Shown one piece after another: positions 9,901-17,440 of a stretch of 64,000 nucleotides of DNA (positions are counted from its first letter, which is position 1; every line of letters starts with the position of its first letter). The translations under genes and the position numbers were made by a program. The DNA is from Bryobacterales bacterium (lineage in GTDB: Bacteria > Acidobacteriota > Terriglobia > Bryobacterales > Bryobacteraceae): assembly GCA_003142185.1 (NCBI GenBank), contig PLOR01000018.1, positions 1 to 64,000 of the forward strand, written 5' to 3'. The notes under the pieces were generated by a model. It worked only from the letters and a program-made list of their open reading frames with translations, ran no database searches and had not been told where the DNA came from.

Positions 9901-10280
9901 TCGGTCACCGCGCCGATCTGCATCGGCACATTGACCGTAACGTTGCTCGCCACCTGCAGAATGATGCCCGTCTGCACGTAGGTCTTGAAACCGGCGGCCG
10001 AAACTTCCAATCTGTAATTGCCCACCGGCAGGTCCGGCAGTGCATAGCGACCGGTGGCCTCGGACACGGTGTCGCGAACCTGGCCCTTGTCCACTTCGGT
10101 CGCTTTCACCTGAGCGCCCGCAATGGCTTGGCCGCTCGGGTCGGTGACATATCCATCGAGTTCCGCGATGGCCACCGCTTGCGCCTTGGCGCGTGGAGCG
10201 AATGCTCCTAAAACCGCTAAGGCAATCAAAAGGATTGCCGCGGCACTTCTACGGTCGACGAAGATCCTGGCAAAAAGCAT
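6912..10280 (-). CDS. Oar-like TonB-dependent receptor with carboxypeptidase-regulatory domain
   Basis: The 1122-residue product has a signal peptide cleaved near residue 33 (APRAKA-QAV). Then come a carboxypeptidase-regulatory/CnaB-like beta-sandwich at about 38-120 (GYVTDPSGQAIAGAQV, ATGRYALPDLPVGNYRL), a plug domain with LPLNGRNPTQLL, and a long beta-barrel ending in a terminal phenylalanine (QMAVKVLF). This is the acidobacterial Oar/TonB receptor layout. Such proteins sit in the outer membrane and take up large or scarce substrates, often glycans or metal chelates, powered by TonB-ExbBD, none of which is encoded here. The start has a good ribosome site (GGGGAGAGG). The gene stands alone with its own terminator. 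Substrate unknown. Confidence 0.9.
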   Translation of the reverse strand: MLFARIFVDRRSAAAILLIALAVLGAFAPRAKAQAVAIAELDGYVTDPSGQAIAGAQVKATEVDKGQVRDTVSEATGRYALPDLPVGNYRLEVSAAGFKTYVQTGIILQVASNVTVNVPMQIGAVTESIRVEANAAMVETKENSVAQVINEQSMIDLPLNGRNPTQLLTLTGAGTSTMTLNGGDLTGSKNIQGSNGSGQFSVAGSQANGINFLLDGGDNNDSFSNVNLPIPVPDFIQEFNVQTNGLPAQYGLHPGGVVNIVTKSGANAFHGDLFDFLRNGDLNARPEGAATTQPKRDTLKRNQFGGTAGGRIIKDKLFFFGGYQGTRQRSDPSQSTAYVPTAAVLQGNFSVIDASKANGGCLAKAVQLKSPSGVAYPGNMIPISSFDPAGFKLASSYLPVSPQACGAVQYGYLADNPDDQWIGRIDYIISDKHSLYGRYYIYDYLGEVLFDGANALTTGTSGNKDRAETLTLGDTFTLGPTQVNSLHATFDRRRDDRADASNMFSPNTLGANMWEALPNYTQLTVSGYSGGGFAVGCGTCALATFNVNTYQLSDDFTYIRGRHQFAFGFDGRKDQFNSVNNQQANGQFTFNGGTSGDGMADLLLGRFSGLTDGKVISDYIRLTAIAAYAQDAFHVTPRLTINYGVRWEPEVPAYDKYGRGNQFSLALFEQGWHSSVYPQAPAGLVFSGDSAQDPYGKAFTASHWATFSPRLGIVWDPKGDGKQTLRAAFTLMHDTAELFYPERWTTNSPYVSSLTLSSGQFSNPFGSYVSNGVTGDPFPGNVVFPAAGTYISVPPDVKPTYVMQWNLSYQRQLASDWLVTANYLGNASRHIWGSVDVNYSIDVPVGTAAASTSNTAQRRLLYLMNPASNAGAAYGEIQVTDDGANAEYHALLVSVQHRLSHNVSFLSNYTFSHCISDWDFAGELAGVIYQNPTNRDGERGNCGFDHRQVFNTSLVVTSPGLGHSAAKLITKNWQLSPIVSLFTGNPIELSDGGKDISLSAQLLDRPENIVPNNVYAGGISNAGNGYTWFNPLSFAVQAAGTFGDTGRNTLYGPGAINWDMAVSRRFEVKERWKMDIRADFFNIMNHANWGNPGTSIASSGTFGQITSFGTPREIQMAVKVLF

Positions 10281-10737
10281 AAAACCTCTCCCCTGAAATT
10301 TCCAGCCCGACTTGCACGTGTGACCCGACTTTGGCAGGGAACGGCACTCTGCCGCCGGTCCACGCGAAACTAACGATCCAACCGCAACATAAATTGGTTC
10401 CCGCGTCGGGTCAAGCCAAATGTACTAAATGTTGAGTTTAGGATAACTAAATCCAGAATAATGGCCCCCTCCGGCGCCCGCGCGGAGCCCTGCCGCAATG
10501 CGCCGGCGCAGCGGTATTCGTGGGCATCCACCGCTATTCGCAGCCTGACGGGTCCTCTCTCTCCGGTGCCGGAAAGGCGCCCGAATTCTCGAAACTCCGC
10601 GCGCCATTTAATTTGTTTACCGCTGTATCGCGTGTCCATTTCCGGGCGCCCTTCGCCGTCCGGAGGCGCCGCGAAGGGTCCTGGCCCGGAGGTTCCGTTA
10701 TACTGGTCTAAAGAGACTTCCGCTTCTCGAATTGCCG
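10281..10737. promoter_or_regulatory. Divergent intergenic region (receptor gene / heme operon)
   Basis: This 457-base region separates the leftward receptor gene from the rightward ccsA-hemA operon. A low-GC island at 10400-10460 holds CTAAA (10425-10429) with TTTAG (10437-10441), and then GGAT (10441-10444) with ATCC (10451-10454), so short operator-like inverted repeats are present. A TATACT at 10699-10704 could be the -10 box of the heme operon, but no good -35 is placed. No gene is supported in this interval. Confidence 0.45.
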
Positions 10738-11556
10738 ATGGCTGATATGAGCGTCATCTGGCTGCGCGTGGCCGCGGCGCTGTATTCCCTCGGCCTCCTG
10801 CACGCCATCCTCACCCTGGTCCGCCGCCGCGAGAACCTGTTCCGCGTGGCGCTGGGGGCGTTTTCGATCGGCGCGGTGTTCCATTTCGTTTCCATCATGG
10901 AGGAGGGTCTCAGCACCCATCACTGCCCGATTACGAACTTCTACGAAACCCTTTCGATGTGCGCTTTCCTGGTGGTGGTGTTGTACTTGTTCATCCACTG
11001 GCGGTACCGGCTGGAGAGCTTGAGCGTGTTCATTTTCCCGCTGGTCTTCGTGATGGTACTGGTGGCGACGATGGGCAACCCGGTCAGCGCCTGGACCAGC
11101 CCGGTGATCCGCAACGCCTGGCTCACCGTACACATCGTGCTGGTGCTGCTGGGTTATGCGGCGCTGCTGTTCACCGCGGTGGCCTCCCTGCTCTATCTAT
11201 TTCAGGAACGCCAACTGAAATCCAAGAAGCCGCGCAAGCTATCCTACCGGCTGCCGCCTTTGGGAACGCTGGACGATTTGATTTCGAAGTCCATGACGCT
11301 GGGCTTCGCGCTGATGACGCTGGCGGTGATCGCCGCCAGCACCTGGGCCTTCATCGAGCACAAAGAGGCCTGGATCAAACAGCCGGCCATCGCGATTTCG
11401 TTTTTCACCTGGGGCACATACATGGCCCTGGTGTTCCTGCGGGTCACTGCCGGGTGGCGGGGCCGCAAGGCGGCCATCATGACGGTGACCGTGCTCGGAT
11501 TTTCCGCGCTGACCTGGGCCGCGCACGCGCGCCTGGGCGTCCTGCTGAAGCCATGA
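10738..11556 (+). CDS. CcsA/HemX-type cytochrome c assembly membrane protein
   Basis: From the ATG at 10738 the product is about 272 residues with eight predicted hydrophobic segments. It resembles the CcsA/ResC/HemX group: an early histidine-rich THHCPITNFYETL segment precedes membrane helices, as in CcsA proteins. The tryptophan-rich WGxxWxWD heme-handling motif of true CcsA is not intact; only STWAF-EHKEAWIK and FFTWGTY are seen. It may therefore be closer to HemX, which lies next to hemA in many bacteria and influences glutamyl-tRNA reductase level. The stop overlaps the hemA start (ATGA), so the two are co-translated. An alternative ATG at 10747 would shorten it by three residues. Confidence 0.75.
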   Translation: MADMSVIWLRVAAALYSLGLLHAILTLVRRRENLFRVALGAFSIGAVFHFVSIMEEGLSTHHCPITNFYETLSMCAFLVVVLYLFIHWRYRLESLSVFIFPLVFVMVLVATMGNPVSAWTSPVIRNAWLTVHIVLVLLGYAALLFTAVASLLYLFQERQLKSKKPRKLSYRLPPLGTLDDLISKSMTLGFALMTLAVIAASTWAFIEHKEAWIKQPAIAISFFTWGTYMALVFLRVTAGWRGRKAAIMTVTVLGFSALTWAAHARLGVLLKP

Positions 11557-12818
11557 AGCTGCTGCTGACGGGAGTGAGCCACAAGACCGCGCCGGTGGAA
11601 GTGCGCGAACGCCTCGCCTTCCGCGAGGAATCGCTGGCCGGCGCGCTGGGCGCGCTCAAAGGGCGCGTAGGCGTCAGCGAAGCCGTGATTCTTTCCACCT
11701 GCAACCGCGTCGAGATCGTCCTCACCACCGAAGACAGCGCGGATCCGCAGGCCATCGTCGACGCTTTTCTGGCCGAGCAAAAGGCCGTCAGTCCGCCAAC
11801 CATCGAGCCGCACATCTACCGGCGCCAGGGTCGCGACGCCATCCACCACCTGTTCCGCGTGGCGGCCAGCCTGGATTCTATGGTGGTGGGCGAGCCGCAG
11901 ATCCTGGGGCAACTCAAGACCGCGTACAACGCGGCAAAATCGAGCGGCGCCCTGTGCGGCTGGCTGGAGGGGCTCTACGAGCGCGCCTTCAGCGTGGCCA
12001 AGCGGGTGCGGTCGGAAACCGGCATCGGGCAGATGGCGGTTTCGGTGAGCTACGCCGCGGTCGAATTGGCGCGCAAGATTTTCGGTTCGCTGGAAAACCG
12101 CACTGTCATGCTGGTTGGCGCGGGCAAAATGTCTGAGTTGGCCGCCCGCCATTTGCGCCGGTCCGGGGCTTCGCACGTCTTCGTCACCAACCGCACGCCG
12201 GAACGCGCCGCGGAAATGGCCGCGCTGTTTCAGGGCACGCCGGTCGAATACACGCGCTTCGTGGCGATGCTCCCGGAAGTGGATATCGTGGTCGCCTCTT
12301 CCGGTGCGCCGCATTACATCCTGCGCAAGGACGACATGCAGCGCGTGATTGCGGCGCGGCGCAACCGGCCCATGTTCCTGATCGATATCGCGGTGCCGCG
12401 CAACATCGATCCGGCAGTCAACCAAATCGACAACGTCTTCCTTTACGACATCGACGACCTGGAGCAGGTGGTCAACGCCAATCTGCGCGAGCGCATGAAG
12501 GAGGCCGAGCGGGCCGAGGCGCTGGTCTTGGAAGAAGTGGATCGCATGATGGCGCGGCTCAAGGTCGCCGAGGTCACGCCCACCATCGTCGGTTTGCAGG
12601 AGCAGCTCGAGCAGATCCGCGCGAGCGAGCTGGAGAAGGTGCGCCGCCGCTACGGCCCCTTCACCCCGCAGCAGGAGGAGGCGCTGGAGGCGCTCACGCG
12701 CGGTATCATCAACAAGGTCGCCCACGGGCCGATCACCGCGCTGCGCTCGCATTCTGCGCAGCCCGATGGCGCGCACGTGGTGGCCGCCATTCGCAAAGCG
12801 TTTCACTTACAGGATTGA
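11553..12818 (+). CDS. hemA: Glutamyl-tRNA reductase
   Basis: The 421-residue product reduces glutamyl-tRNA(Glu) to glutamate-1-semialdehyde with NADPH, the first committed step of tetrapyrrole synthesis by the C5 pathway. The N-terminal GVSHKTAPVEVRERL and ILSTCNRVE motifs are intact, with catalytic Cys50. SLDSMVVGEPQILGQ follows, then a Rossmann-type VGAGKMSELA nucleotide-binding loop, and a C-terminal dimerisation helix. Length is normal. The start is taken at the ATG inside the ccsA stop (ATGA); the same frame is open upstream but has no homology there. Two bases separate its stop from the ATG of hemC, so the genes form one operon. Confidence 0.97.
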   Translation: MKLLLTGVSHKTAPVEVRERLAFREESLAGALGALKGRVGVSEAVILSTCNRVEIVLTTEDSADPQAIVDAFLAEQKAVSPPTIEPHIYRRQGRDAIHHLFRVAASLDSMVVGEPQILGQLKTAYNAAKSSGALCGWLEGLYERAFSVAKRVRSETGIGQMAVSVSYAAVELARKIFGSLENRTVMLVGAGKMSELAARHLRRSGASHVFVTNRTPERAAEMAALFQGTPVEYTRFVAMLPEVDIVVASSGAPHYILRKDDMQRVIAARRNRPMFLIDIAVPRNIDPAVNQIDNVFLYDIDDLEQVVNANLRERMKEAERAEALVLEEVDRMMARLKVAEVTPTIVGLQEQLEQIRASELEKVRRRYGPFTPQQEEALEALTRGIINKVAHGPITALRSHSAQPDGAHVVAAIRKAFHLQD

Positions 12819-12820
12819 GG

Positions 12821-13717
12821 ATGCTGGTCATTGCGTCGCGCGGCTCGCAGCTCGCATTGTGGCAGGCCCATTGGGTGGAAACGAAACTCGCCGCGCTGGG
12901 TCACGACTGCCGCATCCAGATCGTCAAAACCACCGGCGACCGCATCACCGACGTTCCGCTCGCGCAGGTGGGCGGCAAGGGACTCTTCACCAAGGAAATC
13001 GAAGAGGCGCTGCTGGACGGGCGCGCCGACCTGGCGGTGCACAGTTTGAAAGACCTGCCCACCGAGTTGCCCGAAGGGCTGGCGCTGGCGGCGCTGCCGG
13101 AGAGGGAAGACGCGCGCGACGCGGTGGTGGGCAAGCGGCTGGCCGATCTCGCGGCCGGCGCCCGCGTCGGCACCAGCTCGCTGCGCCGCGCCGCGCAGTT
13201 GCGCAAGCTGCGGCCGGATGTCGAGATCGAATCGATACGCGGCAACCTGGATACACGCCTACGCAAGCTTGGTGAAGGCCGCTACGATGCCATTCTGCTG
13301 GCCGCCGCCGGATTGAAGCGGCTGGGATGGGAAGACCGCATCGCCGAGATTTTGCCGGTTGAAGCGATGTGCTCCGCCGTCGGGCAGGGCGCGCTGGCGA
13401 TTGAAGCGCGCCCGGGCGGCGCCGGCTGGGAGGCATGCCGGCCGCTCGATCACCCGCCCACGCGTGCCGCGGTTACCGCCGAGCGCGGGCTGCTGGCCGC
13501 GCTGGGCGGCGGCTGCCAGGTGCCGATCGGCGCGCACGCCACGGTGGAAGCTGGGCGGCTGCACCTGATCGCGATCGTCGCATCGCCCGATGGGAGCGAG
13601 CTGATCCGCGGCGAAGCGCAAGGGGCCGTGTCCGATGCCGAAGGAGTGGGCCGCCGGCTGGGCGCCGATCTGCTGGCCCGAGGCGCAAAGGAGATCCTCG
13701 ATGCGGTGCATGGGTGA
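12821..13717 (+). CDS. hemC: Porphobilinogen deaminase (hydroxymethylbilane synthase)
   Basis: The 298-residue cytoplasmic enzyme polymerises four porphobilinogens into hydroxymethylbilane. The catalytic aspartate (Asp78) lies in HSLKDLP, the arginine-rich cofactor/substrate region GTSSLRRAAQL is present, and the dipyrromethane-attachment cysteine lies in LGGGCQVPIGAHA near residue 230. The ATG at 12821 is preferred over the in-frame TTG at 12815, which overlaps the hemA stop. The gene follows hemA directly, and the next pathway gene (cobA-hemD fusion) lies on the other side of a 130-base palindromic repeat. Confidence 0.97.
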   Translation: MLVIASRGSQLALWQAHWVETKLAALGHDCRIQIVKTTGDRITDVPLAQVGGKGLFTKEIEEALLDGRADLAVHSLKDLPTELPEGLALAALPEREDARDAVVGKRLADLAAGARVGTSSLRRAAQLRKLRPDVEIESIRGNLDTRLRKLGEGRYDAILLAAAGLKRLGWEDRIAEILPVEAMCSAVGQGALAIEARPGGAGWEACRPLDHPPTRAAVTAERGLLAALGGGCQVPIGAHATVEAGRLHLIAIVASPDGSELIRGEAQGAVSDAEGVGRRLGADLLARGAKEILDAVHG

Positions 13718-13718
13718 A

Positions 13719-13848
13719 TGTGGCGCACTCACTCTTGCGTGCCGCGTCGGCACTTTTGCCGACGCCCGGCGCTTGGTTGGTGGGGCATGCTTTAGCTTGC
13801 CCCGCGAGGTGACTCTCGACACAGAAGGCAGGACTGCCTGCGCCACGG
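13719..13848. repeat. Modular palindromic repeat, family A, inside the heme operon
   Basis: Starting two bases after the hemC stop, this element opens with GTGGCGCACTCACTC and closes with the complementary-type GCGCCACGG. Between them are the hairpin GTCGGCACTTTTGCCGAC (13746-13763), a GGGGCATGCTTTAGCTTGCCCC hairpin, a GTGACTCTCGAC remnant and a GGCAGGACTGCC hairpin. The end modules match those of 30854-30970 and 36293-36408. In this position it separates hemC from cobA-hemD and could fold in the polycistronic RNA. Confidence 0.75.
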
Positions 13849-13866
13849 AGCTGCAATGGTGATTTC

Positions 13867-15345
13867 GTGACAGTGGCTAAGGTCTATCTCATCGGCGCGG
13901 GCCCCGGCGATCCGGAATTGATCACCGTCAAGGGACGACGCATCCTCGAACGTGCCGATGCCATCCTCTACGATCACCTGGCGCCCGATGCGCTGCTCGC
14001 TCTCGCGCCCGCGCCCGCCGAGCGGCTCTATGTGGGCAAGAAGAAATCGGCGCACGCTTTTTCGCAGGAAGAGATTTGCGGCATGCTGATCGACCGCGCG
14101 CGCCGCGGGCTCACCGTGGCGCGGCTCAAGGGCGGCGACCCGTTTCTGTTCGGGCGCGGCGGCGAAGAGGCCGAAGCGCTCGCCGCGGCCGGCATTCCCT
14201 TCGAGGTGGTGCCCGGCGTCACCACGCCGCTTGGGCTAGCCGCCTATTGCGGCGTTCCGCTTACCCACCGCGAACACACGTCGGCGGTCACTTTCGTCAC
14301 CGGCCACGCCGTGAACGCAATCGATTGGAACAAGCTGGGGCAGGCCGAAACGCTGGTGATCTTCATGGGGCTAACCACGTTTTCGGAAATCGCTCGTGCG
14401 TTGATTGCGAGCGGACGCGCGGCGGATACTCCCGCCATGGCGGTGCGCTGGGCCACGCGGCCGGACCAGGAGACCGTTACCGGTACGCTCGCGACGCTGC
14501 CCGAGTTGATTGCCGCGCGCGGCATGAAACCGCCCGCCACCATCGTGGTCGGCGAGGTGGTGCGGCTGCGCGAAAAGTTGAACTGGTATGAAAGCCTGCC
14601 GCTGTTCGGCCAGCGCATCGTGGTGACGCGCGCCCGCGAGCAGGCTGACGCCCTGGCAGCGCGGCTGGAGGCATTGGGCGCACACGCGATCGAGTTGCCC
14701 ACCATCGAAATCCGCCCCGCCGCTGACCCGGCGCCGCTCGACCACGCCATCGCGAATCTCGCTTCCTACGACTGGCTGATCTTCACCAGCGCCACCGGCG
14801 TGCGCTGCTTCGTCGAGCGGCTGGATCGCTCCGTGTTTGATTGGCGATCGCTGCGCGCACGCATCTGCGCTATCGGCCCGGCCACGCGCGCTGCCATCGA
14901 AGCTTTGCATTTGAAAGTCGACCTGATGGGCACTGAGTATGTCGCCGAGGGACTGGTGGCCGCTTTCGCGGATTACCACTTGACGGCCAAGCGAATCCTG
15001 CTGCCCCGCGCGGCCGTGGCGCGCGACGTCGTTCCGGTGGAACTCGCTCGCCGCGGCGCGCAGGTGGACGTGGTCGAAGCCTACCGCACTGTGATGCCCG
15101 ATGACGCACCCGCTCGCGCCGCCGAAGTTTTCGCCCACAAGCCCCATTGGATCACCTTCACCAGCTCCTCGACCGTGCAGAACTTCGTGGCCGCCGCCGG
15201 CGCGGGAGCGCTGGAAGGCGTCAAGGTAGCATCCATCGGCCCAGTCACCAGCAAGACGGCCCGCGACTCAGGCATCGAAGTTACTGTCGAAGCCGCGAAG
15301 TTCACTGTTGATGGGTTGGTGGAAGCAATTCTGCGAACGAGATAG
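13867..15345 (+). CDS. cobA-hemD: Uroporphyrinogen-III C-methyltransferase / uroporphyrinogen-III synthase fusion
   Basis: This 492-residue protein joins two consecutive activities at the siroheme/heme branch point. Residues 1-245 are an SAM-dependent uroporphyrinogen-III methyltransferase: GAGPGDPELITVKG near the start, DPFLFGRGGEEAEAL, and PGVTTPLGLAAYCGVPLTHRE. Residues about 250-492 are a uroporphyrinogen-III synthase (HemD), recognisable from QRIVVTRAREQADAL and WITFTSSSTVQNF. The start is the GTG at 13867. Such fusions are known in several phyla. It belongs with hemA-hemC but is separated from them by a palindromic repeat. The gene converges on the RloB-like gene, with only 7 bases between stop codons. 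Confidence 0.93.
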   Translation: MTVAKVYLIGAGPGDPELITVKGRRILERADAILYDHLAPDALLALAPAPAERLYVGKKKSAHAFSQEEICGMLIDRARRGLTVARLKGGDPFLFGRGGEEAEALAAAGIPFEVVPGVTTPLGLAAYCGVPLTHREHTSAVTFVTGHAVNAIDWNKLGQAETLVIFMGLTTFSEIARALIASGRAADTPAMAVRWATRPDQETVTGTLATLPELIAARGMKPPATIVVGEVVRLREKLNWYESLPLFGQRIVVTRAREQADALAARLEALGAHAIELPTIEIRPAADPAPLDHAIANLASYDWLIFTSATGVRCFVERLDRSVFDWRSLRARICAIGPATRAAIEALHLKVDLMGTEYVAEGLVAAFADYHLTAKRILLPRAAVARDVVPVELARRGAQVDVVEAYRTVMPDDAPARAAEVFAHKPHWITFTSSSTVQNFVAAAGAGALEGVKVASIGPVTSKTARDSGIEVTVEAAKFTVDGLVEAILRTR

Positions 15346-15352
15346 GGCCAGA

Positions 15353-15982
15353 TCACGCGGGGCCTGTGCCCCGGCGGCAGGCGGCTTGTATTTGCTGGAT
15401 CAATCGGTGCACACCAGTCGATGGGTTTGCACCCGCGCTATCGCGAGTCACTTGCCAATTCTCAAGCTGAGTCGCTCTCTCCATTGCGCCGGCTTGATGC
15501 GGCCTCAAGATATCGCAGTCAGGCGTCTTTTCGTAACCCGGCATATACTTCCGACACAGGTGCTGTACCTTCTGCCGCTCGATGTGTGCGGTCTGGTTCT
15601 GAAAGTGGAGCAGGAGCCATAGCTCGAAGCATGGATTAGAAACTGCGACGCTGATCGCATTTACTTCTGCTTGCTGCTTGGCTTCTGGCACAAAAGGGTG
15701 CTCGTCGACGTCGAATACACACCAAATCTTGTCAAACAGCAGGTTGTCATCCTGACGACGCTCAGCCTCGCGTTCGGATTCCTTCTTCATCCGGACGGCA
15801 AGCTCAACAACGGACTTGGGGACGCCTCCGGGGACGATTTCCAGCTGTATGATTCCGCGCTCACTGCGGCGAACATCGGTGAAGTAGACGCGCTCGGTCA
15901 CCGCTCCCTCGCACACGATCAGGAACCGGGCGAGAGGCTCACGGAAGCTCCTGCGACGGCGGAGGCTATCTTTTTTCTTCAT
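15353..15982 (-). CDS. RloB-like Toprim-domain protein (probable defence effector)
   Basis: From the ATG at 15982 the product is 209 residues (MKKKDSLRR...). A longer in-frame start at 16087 exists but would lie deep inside the partner gene, so the short start is chosen. The protein matches the RloB family: FLIVCEGAVTERVYF near the start gives the Toprim-like glutamate (Glu25), and IWCVFDVDEHP gives the DxD pair (Asp91, Asp93). Toprim domains of this kind occur in OLD nucleases and in abortive-infection effectors such as AbiLii. It overlaps the RloA-like ATPase gene by 17 bases, the usual paired order. The local GC is visibly lower than in flanking genes, which fits horizontal acquisition. 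Nuclease activity is inferred. Confidence 0.8.
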   Translation of the reverse strand: MKKKDSLRRRRSFREPLARFLIVCEGAVTERVYFTDVRRSERGIIQLEIVPGGVPKSVVELAVRMKKESEREAERRQDDNLLFDKIWCVFDVDEHPFVPEAKQQAEVNAISVAVSNPCFELWLLLHFQNQTAHIERQKVQHLCRKYMPGYEKTPDCDILRPHQAGAMERATQLENWQVTRDSAGANPSTGVHRLIQQIQAACRRGTGPA

Positions 15983-17249
15983 GCGTGCTCGTGAAGAAGG
16001 AGCCGGGATTGAGGAACGGAATTGCGCCGTAGCGGCCTTGCAGATAGCCGTTCTCGAGGTTCTCGTGCATGCGCGGCTTGAAGTCACTCAGAGGATACAA
16101 CTGGCTGGCGCCATCCGGCTGCTTTTCCGTGAACCAGATCTGGTCGCGCCTGAGCACGCTAGCGCTAAGCAGATTCGTATCGTGGGTGTTGAATATGAGC
16201 TGGGCATCCGCGGGATTGCTGGCGGTGTCGCTGAATTGTCGAATCACTTCGATAGCTAGAAGGGGGTGAAGGCTATCGTCCAGCTCGTCGACGCAAACCA
16301 CTCCACCCTTCGCGAGAGCGCCAAACACCGGGGCCAGCAAGCATAAGAAGGCAATCGTGCCCTTCGACTCTTGATCTTCGCGAAAGGGGAGTGTTGAATC
16401 GCCGATCCGGTGCAGGAACTGGAATTCCCGCATTATTCCCTGCTCGAACGGGAGCACTGTGGGTGGAGACTTCATCGTCTCTTTCAAAAGAGACGTCAGT
16501 CTAGCGTCGAACTCCTTTACGTATGCTGGCACTTCAACCTCTCGAATGCTCAGGTCTGCGATGCCTAGGTCTGCCAGCGAAAGCAACCGCGCAGACTTGT
16601 TTCGTAAGTCGGCATCGTCGGACAGAACCCGTGCAAGTGGACGTGCCGTAGACCGCTCACCTATAACGAACGACAGCGACCTTGAAAACCAGCTATACAG
16701 CGGCGAGAGGGCTTCGTGATTGTTCTGTGCGGCGGCGGAGAGGAACAAGCTGTTCGGGCGAGTTAGCCGCTCAATGGTCTTGTTGTCACCCTGCAACTTG
16801 GCGCTAAATGAGATAGGTTTGCCCTTCTCTCGGACAAACCAAGTCTGTTTCTTGCCTAACGGGTAAGCGTACAGCCATTCCTCAAGAACTGCTTCTGGAC
16901 TTAGCGACAGGCCGTACTGATAGCGGACGCCGTCCAACAGGAAGTCCGCCGAAAACGTGCTTGGTGCATCCGATTGTCCTGCAAAAGGCTCAAGCCTGAT
17001 TGGCTCATCCGGTTCCCATCGGGCGTGAGAATTCCTGACCGCCTCGCTCATGAATCGGATCGCTAGAATGACGTTCGTCTTGCCGGACGCGTTCGCCCCA
17101 TAAATTGCGGCGACCGGCAACACGCCTTCGTCGGTGCCGGGTGGATTACGCACCGTCTCAGCCCTATCGCTGAATGCGCCGGCAATCATGGAAAGCTCTT
17201 GCTCCGCCCGAAATGACCGAAAGTTCGACGCCCGGAATCGCAGCAGCAT
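15966..17249 (-). CDS. RloA-like AAA ATPase (ABC/SMC-type, probable defence sensor)
   Basis: The 427-residue protein starts with the RFRASNFRSF strand typical of OLD/RecF-like ATPases. It has a Walker A loop GANASGKT (51-58), a long insertion, an ESKGT signature-like loop, a Walker B strand GGVVCVDELDDSLHP and the H-loop FNTHD. This is the RloA/AAA_15-21 layout. With RloB it forms a two-gene unit related to AbiL and, more distantly, to PARIS, in which the ATPase senses phage and the Toprim partner acts. A TATAAT on the minus strand (17272-17267) and GGGAG just before the ATG suggest its own promoter and ribosome site. Spacing and GC content mark the pair as an insertion next to the heme operon. 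Confidence 0.85.
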   Translation of the reverse strand: MLLRFRASNFRSFRAEQELSMIAGAFSDRAETVRNPPGTDEGVLPVAAIYGANASGKTNVILAIRFMSEAVRNSHARWEPDEPIRLEPFAGQSDAPSTFSADFLLDGVRYQYGLSLSPEAVLEEWLYAYPLGKKQTWFVREKGKPISFSAKLQGDNKTIERLTRPNSLFLSAAAQNNHEALSPLYSWFSRSLSFVIGERSTARPLARVLSDDADLRNKSARLLSLADLGIADLSIREVEVPAYVKEFDARLTSLLKETMKSPPTVLPFEQGIMREFQFLHRIGDSTLPFREDQESKGTIAFLCLLAPVFGALAKGGVVCVDELDDSLHPLLAIEVIRQFSDTASNPADAQLIFNTHDTNLLSASVLRRDQIWFTEKQPDGASQLYPLSDFKPRMHENLENGYLQGRYGAIPFLNPGSFFTSTHEEKR

Positions 17250-17440
17250 ATTAGCTCCCAGGCTCTATTATAGCGACAAAAACGCACAGAATCCGCGGGA
17301 ATCGCGGCAAAAACATGTATTGGGTAGAGCTTTAGGTGGATTACGGAGATTTGGAGGACGGGGCAGGTCCAGTCTGCGAAGCCCCGAAACACGAGGTATC
17401 CGCCGATTTTCTTGGGGCTTCGCAAGCTGTCGAAGGTCCG

